Assembly (NCBI GenBank): GCA_021018995.1
Contig: CM037590.1
Location: 101,619,097 to 101,683,096 of the forward strand
DNA from: Chloranthus sessilifolius
Lineage: Eukaryota; Streptophyta; Magnoliopsida; Chloranthales; Chloranthaceae
Direction of reading: 5' to 3'
DNA length: 64,000 nt
A program made the translations under genes and the position numbers. The notes below the pieces were generated by a model that was not told where the DNA came from, did no database searches, and saw only the letters and a list, made by a program, of their open reading frames with translations. Positions 1 through 12,202 of the stretch are shown piece after piece (within the stretch, counting starts at the first letter, position 1; each line of letters opens with the position of its first letter).

Positions 1-190
1 AAAAAAGATCATAAGTCTTTTCAATTTCTCTCATATTTCCGGGGGATAGGGGGACAATGAAAGGATTGGTGAGACTTCAAGCTCTCTTTCACTTTGAGGT
101 GCATGCAAGCATGCTTCCTTTCAAGCACTAGAAAGGACTCCTAATTCATTTTGATTTTTTTTTTCTCGAAAACTTCCGTTTATCATTGAA

Positions 191-1050
191 TTATATTACA
201 CCTTCAAATTCTGCCGCAAATTGATGGTGATGATGATGTATACGTCTTTTTCCATTTTCTGATGAGTTAGTAGCCAATTCAGGTGGCTCACAAGTTTTCC
301 CGACTACTTGTTCAATGCGTGCATTTGAAATAGTGTATGTTTCGAAATGGGAAATGGAGTTTGCTTGAGTAGCATCAACAGGCACTTGTTTACCCATAGA
401 ATCCACAACAGTCAAAGCAACATGGTAATGTTCAATCCCTTGTGTTTCCGAATCAGCAGTTGCAACTTTAAATCTGAATCACCCATTATTTGGCAACCAA
501 CCTTAATGTTGAACATAGTTACAACAGTTTCAGAAATTGAGCATGCACAACAAATAGGAACGCACTGACTTGTATTATCCTCCTCCACATCATCATGTCC
601 CGACCATCCTGAACCATAATTCCCATGAAATGCCATAGGATTAGTAGAACTTAGAACATCTTTCCTTTAGATTTTGATGAAGATGAAAAAACTAGATCCA
701 CATTTGAATCAACATGAAATGCAACAGTACGAATTTAAAAATGCCCATGAAAAGCTTATTTTTTCCCCTTGTCTGAGGAATAGCAAGTCCCAATGCATTT
801 TAAAAATTTCTTCGACCATATAAAAATACAGTCCTCGATATAAAGACCAATTAACTAAGAGATGACAATCATCCAATAAAGATGAAGGGATTTCTCCTTC
901 CAAACAATAGTTATCGATATTAAATTGCCAAGGATCATCCACTTTTGGTTTAACATAATTCTTCTCAACCTTCTCATCAAGAATTTTTCCATCTAGAGTA
1001 AATTGACACAACTTGGATCCAACCATAGTATCCTCTTCGTTAAACTGCAC
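191..1050 (-). pseudogene. Uncharacterised coding-like debris
   Basis: Three stop-free minus-strand stretches (1050-709, 636-412, 415-191) lie head to tail in changing frames. The first has ordinary amino-acid composition with an acidic/lysine mix. The second contains GNYGSGWSGHDDVEEDN and two closely spaced cysteines (ICCAC). They could be the remains of one broken gene, because the intervening 70 bases also read as a plausible Ser/Lys-rich peptide. I recognise no domain and see no convincing splice sites linking them. They may be chance open frames. Confidence 0.2.
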
Positions 1051-1227
1051 AAAAGGATCAAATCACTAGAATCCTAAGAAATTTCTTTCACTGCTCTATC
1101 AAGAGTAGTTGGAACAGAAATGAAACTTATTGGTCTGCCATGAATGACATAAAACAATTTGAGTTCTTTACTACGGCTGAGCGAGTTGATTGAAGATTAT
1201 AACTAGATGTAGAATTTGAGTCCAATA

Positions 1228-1400
1228 TTTAACAAAGATTGATGAATTCTTTTTTTTAATGTTTTCCTTTTCCGGAATCTCTCTTTCCTGGTAGGTAGCT
1301 GATTCGAACCTGAAACCCACCAAAACCACACGGAAAGCAATCTACTTGACCTCATGCCCAACTTCATGCTACTAAAGATGACTTGTAACCACCATATTCC
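1228..1400 (-). repeat. tRNA-derived SINE-like fragment
   Basis: Read on the minus strand, the segment contains CAGGTTCGAATCAG, a match to the RNA polymerase III internal promoter box B (GGTTCGANTCC). The T-run on the plus strand at about 1250-1257 would be an A-tail on the minus strand. Box A is not convincing and no target duplication was identified, so only a tentative SINE-like call is justified. Confidence 0.25.
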
Positions 1401-1590
1401 CCCATCACTAACAGGGTTGAGGCAGTGACTAGGACAGTGCCTCAAAAAGGGGAGTTTTGAGTTCGAATCCCACCCTTTTTGGCCACTCGCGGGAATTTAT
1501 CCCTACACACTGATATGTGTGATGTGTGGGTGTTGCATGTACTCGGGACTTAGTCAGGTTCTCTAAGATGCCGGATACACCATTATCAAA
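1395..1590 (+). repeat. tRNA-derived SINE-like fragment
   Basis: GAGTTCGAATCCCACCC at about 1460 matches box B of a tRNA-type pol III promoter. About 20-30 bases downstream is GGGAATTTATCCC. The same pairing of box B with GGGATTTATCCC recurs on the minus strand at about 17590-17690, and the box B alone recurs at about 16760-16945. This suggests members of related SINE families. No target duplication was found. Confidence 0.35.
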
Positions 1591-3054
1591 AAAGAAAATT
1601 AGGGAAAAAAAAAACAACAGTTGTGAAGACAAGAATCGATTGAGAAAACAGGGAAAACACTTCAATTATATCTCTCCTCCCCCTTCTCATTCTTCCTCCC
1701 ACTTTTACAACACTAAAACACAACCATGGCTTCAATTAGACAGAGCCATGATTTGAACGCTTGCAATACGAACCATCTACTCAAAAGCTTTTTCCATTGT
1801 GCTGCAACAAAATCTAGCAACTACACATTCCCTGTATCAAAACTAGACTCATAAAAAAAAGATTATAGAAAGTAAAATACAAAAAGAAAAAACAGAGAAC
1901 AATTTTACACAATTTTCTTTTCCTCTTGCAAGAGCGGCGGCAGCAGCTGCTGGCCCACATTAGAATCATTTCCATCATCCAACTCCACCCCCCCTCCCCA
2001 CTGTGCACTCTCCCTGGTGGATGGACCAGAATTTCTTCAAAAGTAACCAATTTTCGACACGCCCTTGAATGAAAACTCATTTTCTTTCCCCATCAGGTGG
2101 GTTGGCATTATACACCATTGAGCGATTTTTTTTAACTTCCTCGACCTGCTCTTTAGCAAAATGCTCACTCGATCCAATTTTTTGAATCACTCTTTCACTT
2201 CGCCGCCCAACTGAATTTCTTCCTTGTTTTTCTTGGTAGAAGCCAGTTCCATCGAATGAAGACCAACAATGATAGATTTCAAATCACCTTCCTTGGTTAC
2301 TTGGGCTCCTCCTTCCACTGCTTTTTGCTGAGAAAACAGAACAAAGGAGAGTCAAGACCATTTCAAGTCTTAAGCATAAGGGTCATTATTATTATGGGGA
2401 CACAGGTGATTATATCAATTTCAGCAATAATTTACCATATAATTATTATTTATATGATATATTTTGATATCATTTTTTAGAGCATTACTAATCATGCAAC
2501 TATAGAAATTTTAACTAAACACTAATATTGTTAATTAAAGTATTAAACTATACATAACTACCACTCCAATTTTAAAATATCTGGTAGCATAGTCTAAAAC
2601 TAACTACTAGATTTTTGAAGGCATAAAAAACTATTAAGAGATTTGAAAAGAATAGGAGCCAGAAGCATGCCATAAAATAAATGCCATCAGATTATATTGA
2701 ATTGGTTTTCTTATCATATATAGCTCCGAAGCTTAAAAGACTTATTTGATTCTAGGTAAATATTGCTACTCTGGCCGTTTTAATTCAGCAGCAGGATACA
2801 TGCTGTAATGGACTCCATTCCAGTTTATTTCAGATTTAGAAGAACCCTTTATATTTCAGAAGAGATATCTTCATGTTTTTTTATCTTTGTTGTGTATGCA
2901 TTGAAGCTAATCATACAAGAATGACCATTAACGTGCATGAATAAATGTAAACACAATACAACCGGCATTATTAGGAGGACTCATATAGCAAAATCATATG
3001 AACGCATTATTAAATAGCGCCAAGTTGATTTATGATGCAAACTGTTGAAGCTAC
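1591..3054. other. No recognisable gene
   Basis: The stretch is AT-rich with scattered short open frames. Around 2060-2250 the minus strand reads as a Lys/Glu-rich coding-like peptide broken by stops, and near 1910-1990 there is a short GC-rich stretch. Neither gives a recognisable domain or clear exon borders, so I call no gene here. Confidence 0.4.
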
Positions 3055-3220
3055 TTAGAGTTCCCAACTGCCAGCACCCTCCCCTGATCCAGTTGCCATA
3101 AGGGCAGTGTTGTCACGATAAGCCACTTCCTCTCTAGCTATCTTGAGAGTGTTTCCTCCTTCATCTGCTAAATAGAAGAATAGATGGGAAGTTCTCGAGA
3201 TTTCTTCATCTAATCTTGGC
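3055..3220 (-). CDS. Terminal exon of an unidentified protein
   Basis: On the minus strand a good acceptor (TTTGTCACAG) is followed by 54 codons without a stop, then TAA. The exon begins in phase 1 (one base completing the previous codon). The peptide runs from PRLDEEISRTSHLFF through YLADEGGNTLKIAREEVAY to GEGAGSWEL. The balanced composition, the alternating hydrophobic pattern typical of beta strands and the clean acceptor make a genuine last exon likely. Upstream exons would lie at higher coordinates. I could not find any between 3221 and 7684, so the gene is either split by a long intron or a remnant. I do not recognise the family. Confidence 0.45.
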
Positions 3221-3633
3221 CTGTGACAAAGATAACCGACTATAATGTATTAAATACAACTCTAAGAACAGCATACACATAAACCATAACTTTCATATGA
3301 ATTAAATTAGAGGGCCAACCATTGTTTGCTGAAACCAATTTTTGTGTTCATTAACTTCATATTTTGACCTTCTATGATACACAAGTGGACATTAAGTGGT
3401 CTTCCTATATTGGCAAGGGCCACCCATTGCCACAAAGGGACGCATTTAAGTGATGTTAGTGATAGATGGGATGAATAGTCTTCATCAACATCATAAAAAA
3501 AAAGGAAATTTAAAATACTAAGGTGACAATCTTAAAAAGAAAGGGTTCTCATTCCACTAGGCTATTAGCCTATGTTATCCATCAATGAAGATTTGTGAAT
3601 GAAAACTATTGATCACATTCGATGGCTGGAAGC

Positions 3634-3950
3634 TAGGGATGCAACAAACGGCTTGCGTCAACCTAACGGGTCTAGCGATCCAACCGACCAAGGATTGAGT
3701 TAGATTGGGTTCGAAATCCCAACCCGTTTATTAAGCAGTTCTGGCTTGGGTTGACACTTGACCCCACCCGACTCAGTTGCTTATACTTTAACTTAATTTG
3801 CCCAACCTAACGAGTTTTTGCTAATTGAATCACGAGTTTGGTTTGAGGGTTTCAATAAACAAGTCAGGTTGGGATCAGGTTGAGGACTTAGATAAATGAG
3901 TTGCCCCTAATCCGACCTGACTCATTTGGCTTGTTGCTGGACGCCTATTG
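3634..3950. repeat. Low-complexity dispersed repeat, hAT/MITE-like start
   Basis: The left edge reads TAGGGATGCAAC, a typical start for plant hAT-type MITEs and close to the TAGGGATGTA end of the MITE at 44845. The interior is a degenerate run of GGTTGGGTTNGG-type words on alternating strands (AACCCG, CAACCTAACG, CCAACCGACC). The right terminus and an 8-bp duplication were not identified. Confidence 0.35.
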
Positions 3951-5914
3951 ATAAACTTATAAATCTTATGATATGGTGGGAATCACTCACTTTTGAACGA
4001 CTTTCTTTTTTTAATGTGTTGTTCTAATTGTTGCCTTGGTTCCATTAAGTAATAAAAAATATAAGTGAAACGAAATCTAAAAACTTTAGGAACATTGTTG
4101 TATGATGCCTCTAATATAGTTTGTGACCTCTCAAAGGATGATCTCTTCACTCAATTTCAATCAGATCATTCCACCAAGATGAACCAATTCAAGCATCTTG
4201 GATCCTCTATCACTTGGTCTGCTGAATTATACATGCAAGCTTCCTATTTAAACAGTTATAGAAATGACTCACTTTCTAAAGGGTACCAGTATTTACAACC
4301 CGATATATCATTCTTCAAAACGAAGCTTTGCACATTGAAAATGGTTGACTGTTGCTTTTAGTCAAATGATGGAGATTGTTTTTAGTCAAATTGAGTAGGC
4401 AGGAGCTGATTTGGATCAGAACCTGTGGTGATTTCTCTTTCCACTTCTTGGAGGAAACTACAAGGGATGTTGTTCCTTTAAATTAAAGGGTGTCTCGTTG
4501 TTTTTTCCTTCCTCTTGCTTTATAAGTGAGGTCTATCAAGTCATTAACACATATTGGGTCATTTATGTGTTGCCTTCTTTTCCCAAACAATTAATCAGTC
4601 TTTCGAATTTATCAAAAATACTGTATGCATTTAGAGCTTCGAAAATTATAAACAGTGGACAATTTTGCAGACAGCTTATGTGGCGCAACATGACTGGCTG
4701 CAGTGCTAGGGCCCTGGTATGTATGCAACTGGTCACATCGAGCCACATAAGTTGCCTGCAAAATTATCTAAAAAAATTTGTCCATTGTCCGTTAGAGCTC
4801 TATTTAGTCCCATAAAAAAAAGTACTAACTTTGTAAATCATTAATTTGTTAAAATCAGACCATAGATGTTGCTTGGCATCCAAAACTTCCACCCAATGTA
4901 CTTTGAAATAATGCGCATCCTATCACTTCATTAGATTTTCATTTCATGTGGCGCACAACCAAAAAACCCAAACGACATGTCTTACGAAGGCCCATGTTCA
5001 TCTTTTCCTAGCGTCCTACAAAATTTTAAACATCCTTGATTTTGATGTTCTATAATTATTGTTCTTCTTATTTTTCATTTCTTCTCATTTATTAGCTAAC
5101 ACTTTCATTCGCTCCCTTCCACCAGTCCTTGCACCACTTGAAGAACGACTAAAGAGGGCTACTAATTGATAGACATCAAACATTCCACTTTATATTTCAT
5201 CCTCTATTTTCTTTTTAGTTATGTGCTGCTTTACAAATAGATATTTACATAGTTTACTTAGCAAGTTCAACCATAATTAGTTGACATTTTCTTCCCACCT
5301 ACTTTGCTGTGCTTCAAGTGACAAAAGGCAATGCCATGGAAAGTATGTTCTGCACTTCAATCTCCATTATTTAGCTTTGTTATTATTTCCAAATTTGTTA
5401 TGGATAGAAGTTAATTATGAATGCTTTTTATACATGTTCAGTTCTTCAATACTATTATATGTTTCTTCACTTTGGTGATATACTTTTTAACGATTACGAA
5501 AAAAATATTATGTATATCAAATCTATTCATAGGAAGAATTCCAAAATATTGCGGTAAACATGCAAAATAAAAAAACACGAATTATCACTTGCTCTGGTTC
5601 AATGACTTCCTCTTCATAGATAAACTTCTCCCAATTTTGAATCTACTTTTACTATATTTCTATCCAATTTCTCCCTCATTCACTATCATTCAATTTCTTT
5701 CAGCTACTTATTCTTTCGTTCAAGAAGATATTACGTCTACATTCAATTGGTCAAATTTCAATAAGTTGGATTATGGATAATAACCAGCAAAGGAAGCATA
5801 AATATGAATTGTCCAAGAATACAACAGTACGTTCCCCTAAAAACTTCCATCATGTATACTACATGTCTAAAATATGTTTAAATGTTAGTTGCAATTAACT
5901 ATCCATCATATGCA
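3951..5914. other. Unassigned; one hypothetical open frame
   Basis: An open frame at 4065-4361 (+, 98 codons) has coding-like composition but matches no family I recognise and has no visible continuation. Near 4667-4760 there is a short inverted repeat around TTGCAGACAGCTTATGTGGC and its near-complement GCCACATAAGTTGCCTGCAA. The rest is AT-rich and featureless. Confidence 0.3.
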
Positions 5915-6880
5915 GGAAAAATTTCTCTTTTGACAACAACAAATTCAGCAATTGAAATTGACCCAGAACTAAATGAGATAGAAGAGCTTACGAAGTGGTA
6001 AACCTTATATACTTCTCCCCACTTTTTTTTTTCCATTGACATATGATATACTCTAATTAGGCATTCCATTCTGATAGGCTTGGTGAAAACAAAGTAGTCA
6101 ATACCATTTTCTTAAATTCCCGTCAGCGTCCAACTCTAAAGTTACATGAAGATAAGAAAATATCAGACATTGTTTCCACTACAAACTTCGTTGAATTACA
6201 AGTATTACACATCATTGCCATATTCTATTTCCTCCATCGTTGACTAGAATATAACCTATAATTTTCCGTCACTATTTTCACCTTCCCCAATAGGGACATG
6301 GTTATAAGTTCCACGCACATTCAAGAGGTCAGCAATATCACCGCCCCTTGGTATTTGGCATGCAAAAAATGCACCAGAAAAGTGACAGAAGAAAACAAGA
6401 ATCGGACATGCTCAAATTGTGGCCCTCAGAATCTTGAGACTACTTACAGGTCTACCTCCATCTCCTCGTCCATCCTACTAAATGTTTGAAATCAATTTAT
6501 ATGTTATCTCCCAATTTGCTTCTCCCTATTCCACAGGTATAAGTTGCGTACAAAGGCTTGTGGCGATAGTGGTGACATGTGGATTACTCTATTTATAAAT
6601 TGTTACAATTTGGTGTAGATGATCTAAGAAAGTTAAAGGTATATACTTGTTCCTCTTTTTATTTATGATGATACATAACATGCTCAAACTGCACTCTTCA
6701 TACATGTGTTTTTCCTTCACATAGGATTCAAACATCGCCGAATTTATTAATGCATGTCAGGATGTGTAGGGAAGGCATTCTACTTCACGATTAAAGTGAA
6801 TCCTTGGGAGAATGTTGCAGAAAAGGGATTCTGCTACAACTGCATTGAACTTTTTGAACCTATGGGTTCAGAGAGTTCAA
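5915..6880 (+). pseudogene. RPA1-like, C-terminal region, broken
   Basis: Several exons match the end of the large subunit of replication protein A, the single-stranded-DNA-binding OB-fold protein. Exon 5915-5997 reads GKISLLTTTNSAIEIDPELN, the conserved strand before the C-terminal domain. Exon 6294-6449 contains WYLACKKCTRKVTEENK and CSNC, giving the two CxxC pairs of the RPA C-terminal zinc ribbon. Exon 6537-6640 continues with YKLRTKACGDSGDMWITLF. Exon 6724-6860 has DSNIAEFINACQ and, in a shifted frame, GKAFYFTIKVNPW. The exons have good AG..GT borders (for example CCCCAATAG and TACTTACAG/GT). A frame break plus stop near 6615 and another near 6768 show that the gene is dead. The exon around 6078 is unclear. 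The source could be a cellular RPA70 paralogue or the RPA gene of a Helitron. No Helitron ends were found. Confidence 0.65.
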
Positions 6881-7303
6881 CTTAGAAGAAAATTTTCTCA
6901 AAAATGAAAAAATGGTTTGTACTTGTTTCTCGCCCTTTCTGACTATTTCCTACAAGCACAGATTCTTACTTATTTTTCTGATGTAGGAAATGATGGACTA
7001 AAATGACTTTCTCTACGCTAATTTCAATGTGGGTTTTTGTTTATTGTTTTCTTTTTCTAACATAGATAGCTCAAGATATCTTCTTGGTGTCCCCCCTTTA
7101 AAGTTTTTCTCATTTTTTTCACATTATGGGATTATAGACATTATTTCCCATCACTTGAATTTGTACTTGTTCCTATCTGTTACATGTCACCAAACATCTA
7201 TGATGAAAGTCTAATTACTTGATATCACAATATCATTCCCACTTCGCTATTTATTTTCCAAAAAAAAAGGGCATTATCTTTGCGAAACATGTGCATATGA
7301 CAA

Positions 7304-7304
<1 letters not shown>

Positions 7305-7372
<68 letters not shown>
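7305..7372. repeat. (TA)n microsatellite
   Basis: An uninterrupted TA dinucleotide run of about 34 units, which produces the spurious Tyr-Ile open frame here. Confidence 0.95.
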
Positions 7373-7374
<2 letters not shown>

Positions 7375-8157
7375 CCAATACGTATAGGCCCATTTGTATC
7401 GGTCTATTGGTCCTCCAAGGACCGATACCCGATATACCGATTTTGTTACCTTGATTGAAACACCAAAAGAGAGTTCAAATGATGTTACACCATTAGATTA
7501 GACATTTTCATCCTACACAATTGAAGTGTGGTGTATTAGTATGCCATGTGTTGCACATGTGTGATCAGTCTGAATTGTCCAAGTGGCAATCCATCATTGG
7601 AATATGTTCTGGTCAAAGAATGATGCCATTAAGTGGATGTGAAACATCTGATTGGCAACTTTTAATCTAAGCCATTAAAACTAACACTACGTCAAAATAA
7701 GAGAAAAACGACTCTTAAGAATGTGAAAAGAACCACTGCCTGACGGTGGTAAACGGATCGACGGTCGTTTATTACATTGTCTAGCTGAAAAATTCTCTTG
7801 TGCGAACCCTTTTATAAATCGGGCCAACCCAAAACCAAACCTTTTATAAATCGGGTCAACACAAACCCATCGTCTCTCTCATAGCAAGTCCTAGGAACCC
7901 ACCGTCTCCACTCGAAACCCATTGTCTCCCTACAAACCCTAGAAACCGATTGCTTTCAAAACTCCATTAAAACTCTCGATTCCTTCACAAAACCATGCCA
8001 CCCGCTTCTCTTCAATCTCTCTCTCTCTCTCTCTCTTCAAATCTCTTCCTCCAACCCTATAAAAGACTCCAATCTAGAGATCAATATCTTTTAGAGGGTT
8101 GGAGGAAGAGATTTGAGGACATTCATGGCATGTGAATCGATCTTGTTGAAATCTCCT

Positions 8158-8281
8158 TGAGGAATGGATTTCGCATCGATCGGCGTACCTTACAGGCATT
8201 TGAAACCGACAGAACTCGAATTGGTTGGTTTGAACCAAGTTTCCGAAGAAATCGTAGTTGAAATCACCAAATCCTCGTTAA
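8158..8281 (+). pseudogene. Captured first-exon-like segment in the CACTA
   Basis: An ATG at about 8164 opens a 42-codon stretch (MDFASIGVPYRHLKPTELE, then VGLNQVSEEIVVEITKSS) that ends next to a possible donor (TTAA/GTAACC). It is preceded by a CT-rich leader with ACCGTCTCC-type words and a (CT)n run at 8016-8034, as in many plant 5' leaders. I do not recognise the protein. Its position just inside the left CACTA end suggests that it came in with a promoter-proximal host fragment. Confidence 0.35.
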
Positions 8282-8579
8282 GTAACCAGTACGTTTAATT
8301 TTTTATTTTTTATTTATTTTTATTTCTTACAATCTTATTTATCTTTTGTTTTTTTTTTTCCGATCCAAAACCCTAAATTGGAGTCGCATTTAGGGCTAGG
8401 GTTTTTGTGTTTTTTTGTTTTTTGTTTTTTGTTTTTTAATTTCTTAGATTTCTTGAGTTTATTTATTTATTTTTCCATAGCCGGACCTTATTTGTTTTTT
8501 TTTTTCCTTTTTTCGTTTTTCTGACTATAAGTTTCATGGCCATTCCTCTGTTTATTTGCTGGTGTTTTTCTTATAATAG

Positions 8580-8813
8580 GGGATCTTTCATACCCTCTCG
8601 TCGTCCCAATTCCATGAGAACTGTACCTCCAATTCAGAAAATAGCTCAAGCTTGGTTCATGGGTGGGCCAAGCAACAGCGATCAACAGATACCCTCATCT
8701 CTGCTCGCCAATTGGAACTCCTACGCCGCTTTGAGATCTAACAATGTCGGATCGTTTGATATCGAAGTCGTTGCCTGAACTGCCAATGACAATGTTGTTA
8801 CAACTTTCAACGT
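8580..8813 (+). pseudogene. Captured internal exon in the CACTA
   Basis: Following the acceptor TTATAATAG, the frame reads GSFIPSRRPNSMRTVPPIQK, then IAQAWFMGGPSNSDQQIPS and SLLANWNSYAA. It is broken by a TGA at about 8776 before a donor-like ACGT/GTAAGC. The composition is strongly protein-like. It probably belongs to the same captured gene as the segment at 8158. I do not recognise the family. Confidence 0.4.
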
Positions 8814-11017
8814 GTAAGCAAATTCTAAAACTGCTGATGGTTCTAGGGTTTCGTTCTCCTCTTCTTGTTTTGTGGTGTCTAGTTCTAGGGTTCTAATTGC
8901 TAGTAGTCCTGTTAGGTTGAGAGGTCTTTAGAGTGGAAGCTAATTCTAAGACCCTCGATTCCATTGTCTCCGTTCCGAATGAGTGACAGTAGTTCTGTTA
9001 GGTTGGCTTGGTGCGGAGCATAAACATTTGAAGAGGTATGCAGAAATTTATCTTTTTTAATATTTTATATTTGAATTATTTTGAAGAGTTTGATTATCAT
9101 AGATTGGTGACTTGTTTCGAAATCTGTGATTCGATTTTACTGATCTTTGCTTATTATTTTCCAAATCTGTGATTTGTTTGGAACATGTGACTTGTTTTAT
9201 TATAATAATAATTATTATTTTCTGATTTACTCTCTGTTTTTGGATTTGTATGTATGCTCAGGTAAATAATGTTTTAAGAAATCTGGTGTGAGGGTTTGGG
9301 GGTTTCAGGTTTAGTATTAGAGTTTGGGGCTAAAGATAATGGGGCTTTAGAGTTTGCGCCTCGTTTTAAAAATGTAGTATGTGCTTTCTTAGCTGGAGAA
9401 TTTCCAAAAAGTAGTTTTTTCTTAGGCTGAACAAGTAGATTGTTTAATCTCAGCATCCTTAAAAGACCCCTTTTAAAATAATCTTATGCAAATTGGCCTA
9501 TAATCAATTTTTTAAATAGAGAAGGGTTGTCTACTAGTTCCCTTTCAGATAGCTAACTCTGCACTGCAGTTAACTGATTTGCAGTTTGCGACTCAATGAA
9601 ACATTAAGAGAAAATAGCCTGAATCCACAACAATTTGCTTAAATTAATTCCTAGTTTGTTGGTATGAATTTGTTTACAAACTCACTATTATCTATCACTG
9701 ATAATTCAGTGTAATTGAGGTACAAGAGAACTTTGATTTCTACTCATATTTCTTATAGTTGATGAAACTTAAAAGTTAATTTCTTTCATTTCTTACATAA
9801 CTCATAAATTTGGTTTCATTGTGCTTTTATCTATATAGCTTCGACACCAATTTTGGTGCTTCATCATGTTGGGACAATTTGGAACCTTTGCGTTGGCACA
9901 AATCCTAGTGTTTATGTTAATTGGATTGATCCTTAAAATAACTTATCAATGTTTCGGCCTTCCGATCCATGAAAATAGCTGATGCATATACCTTGAATAT
10001 ATGCTGCTACATTGAGATACATGATCATTATTGCTTCCATCTTGAAATCCATGAGGCTGTTGTCCCATAGACTTGTTGTTTCCAGCTGTTGTTGATCTGT
10101 GTATCTATTGATTTGAAATCTGAATTTGCTACCTTAAAAATCGATGTCTACTGCTCTTCACACTGTTACTCCTACATCAATGCCTTAGGATCTGTGTTTC
10201 CATTGGATGTGGTTATTTGACTTATTTCCCACTATCTCACTATTTTGAGTTCCATGTATCTCTTTTCTTTCCCTATTTCTTTTATATTTTTGTCAATTTA
10301 TATTAGTATGTGTTTGATGATGTGTGACACATACCTTATGACTGCCTTCTGTCTCTCCTAATGTTGATGATGAGTGGCCTCTGTTGTTGTAGTATGCAGC
10401 CTTTTATTGGCTTTGTGGCCTTTGTCGCTATTGTGATATGTAGCAATTTTATTGACCTTACGGTCTTGTTTTGCCCTATCAATCTCAGGGGGAGAAGGTT
10501 CGAGTCCTTTAATTGGAAAGTTGAACATCATTGTCATTGATGTCCGACTTGAGTATGCGAGATATTTGTCTTATGAGTATGCGAGATATGTGTGTTAGTA
10601 CTGAACATGATAACATGATAACTCTAATGACCTTGTTATCTAATGATGACCGAGGGAGTTACCATAGGCTGTCTATGCGAAAATCATTTTAATATTATAC
10701 AGTACCTAAGGTTCAGTAGTCATCAGTTTGCAATTGTAGTACAATAAATAAAGTGCATGGCATGGTGTTCCTTATTAGGCATTCATTAAAAGTCTACCCA
10801 CTGCACAAGGCTCTCCTTTCAGCGAAACATATATGCATTTATCAAGTACATAGTCAGTGACAAGCGATCGAACTCAGTGTTAAACACAACAATCATAGCG
10901 GTTTGCCTTGGTTTACTGCACCGCAGGGATTTCAGGTGATCATTGTCCATATTACTACTCTAATTATTATTATTACCACTATCGTAGTCTCATTTTTGTA
11001 AAATCTTTCTCTTGTAC

Positions 11018-11122
11018 AGCAAAAGGAAGAATCAAGTGGACTCGTCTCCCTCGAATTCAACATAAAGGAGATGGAGAGAACTGCAGTAGAAAGGTGACAA
11101 CAAGGGCTAAAGATGTTGATGA
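11018..11122 (+). pseudogene. Captured exon-like segment in the CACTA
   Basis: An acceptor (TCTTGTACAG) is followed by an open frame, KEESSGLVSLEFNIKEMERT then AVER, an in-frame TGA, and QQGLKMLMR up to a donor GAG/GTAATG. The amphipathic pattern and exon borders suggest a genuine exon carrying a nonsense mutation. The family is unknown. Confidence 0.35.
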
Positions 11123-11820
11123 GGTAATGATTTGGAAATCATGAGAATCTGTTTCTATTTCATACTCTATATGGGGAAACCGATAAGAAAAAACTGTCAC
11201 AAATTTATATTAATACATATTAATAGGTATATTAATATATGTATATATTATGCAAATTATTATATGTAAATATGTATATAAGCTGTCCAAAGAGTCCGAG
11301 ATGTGTGAAGAGTTCAACACATATTGGCTTGGACTTGGCACACCAAGTGAAGAATCCATGTAACTGATTAATTCGGAACCACACAATTTTCATCAATTTA
11401 ATTATGAATTATATAATAAAACCAATGACTAACTCTGGCTATATGGCGCTACAAAATTTTACTAGAAATATAGTGGATACTCTCCTGATAGTTGTTGTTG
11501 CTCTTGATCAGTGATCCTTGGGCAGATTTGAGGATGTGATTGACTCTGGCCTTAGCCCTCCACTTGAGGCCTTCCCTTGCAAGTTTGAGTCAGTAATTTC
11601 CAAGAGGAATCTATTCCATTGTGAGGATGGGATAGAGTCGTGATCGGTAATTTTGTAATGGACAAATGAGGCGTGACCCCTCCATTATGGTGGAGCAGTG
11701 ATCGCCTTATTTTTGGGCCACGTGGTTTTAGCAATCCAAGTACTAGGTCATAGTGGGCTAAAAAAAAATCACTCATTGGAGGATTTGAACCATCTTGTAA
11801 CAAATATGTGCTCCACATGG

Positions 11821-11822
<2 letters not shown>

Positions 11823-11884
<62 letters not shown>
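11823..11884. repeat. (TA)n microsatellite
   Basis: A pure TA run of about 31 units inside the CACTA element. Confidence 0.95.
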
Positions 11885-11886
<2 letters not shown>

Positions 11887-12123
11887 CATAGGCTTACTTA
11901 ATTCATTTATCTCAAGAACTGAAGTACAAACTGGCTTATGATAGGGTAGGTCTTGTTTGATTTCAATTTTTTCCAATAATGGAGAGATTTAGTAATTTGG
12001 CCTACTTTTTTAGCGTTTCAATGTTCAAAATTTTAGATGGCTATCATAACTTCTTCTCCCCGAAGTTAAAACTTAAATAGTCATAAAAACAAGTAATCAA
12101 ATTTGATCTTGTTTTAATTCATA

Positions 12124-12202
12124 GTTGGATGAGAAATCGATACTCCTATTGAAGAAGTTGTTGGACGAAGCCACCGAACAGGCCTTCCAGTGTCTTGCAA
12201 AG
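12124..12202 (+). pseudogene. Captured exon-like segment in the CACTA
   Basis: The acceptor TTAATTCATAG is followed by LDEKSILLLKKLLDEATEQA then FQCLAK, and by the donor AAG/GTAAAT. This is a 26-codon amphipathic helix-like exon without stops. It lies in the same orientation as the other exon-like pieces, consistent with one captured multi-exon gene. The family is unknown. Confidence 0.4.

Noticed and set aside
1450-1480. tRNA gene suggested by the GTTCGAATCC box
   Set aside because: No cloverleaf can be formed around it and no box A at proper spacing was found. A SINE-like remnant is more likely.
7219-7458. Open frame with a long Tyr-Ile repeat
   Set aside because: It is a translation of the (TA)n microsatellite at 7305-7372. 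The same holds for the frames at 11698-11901 and 11773-11976.
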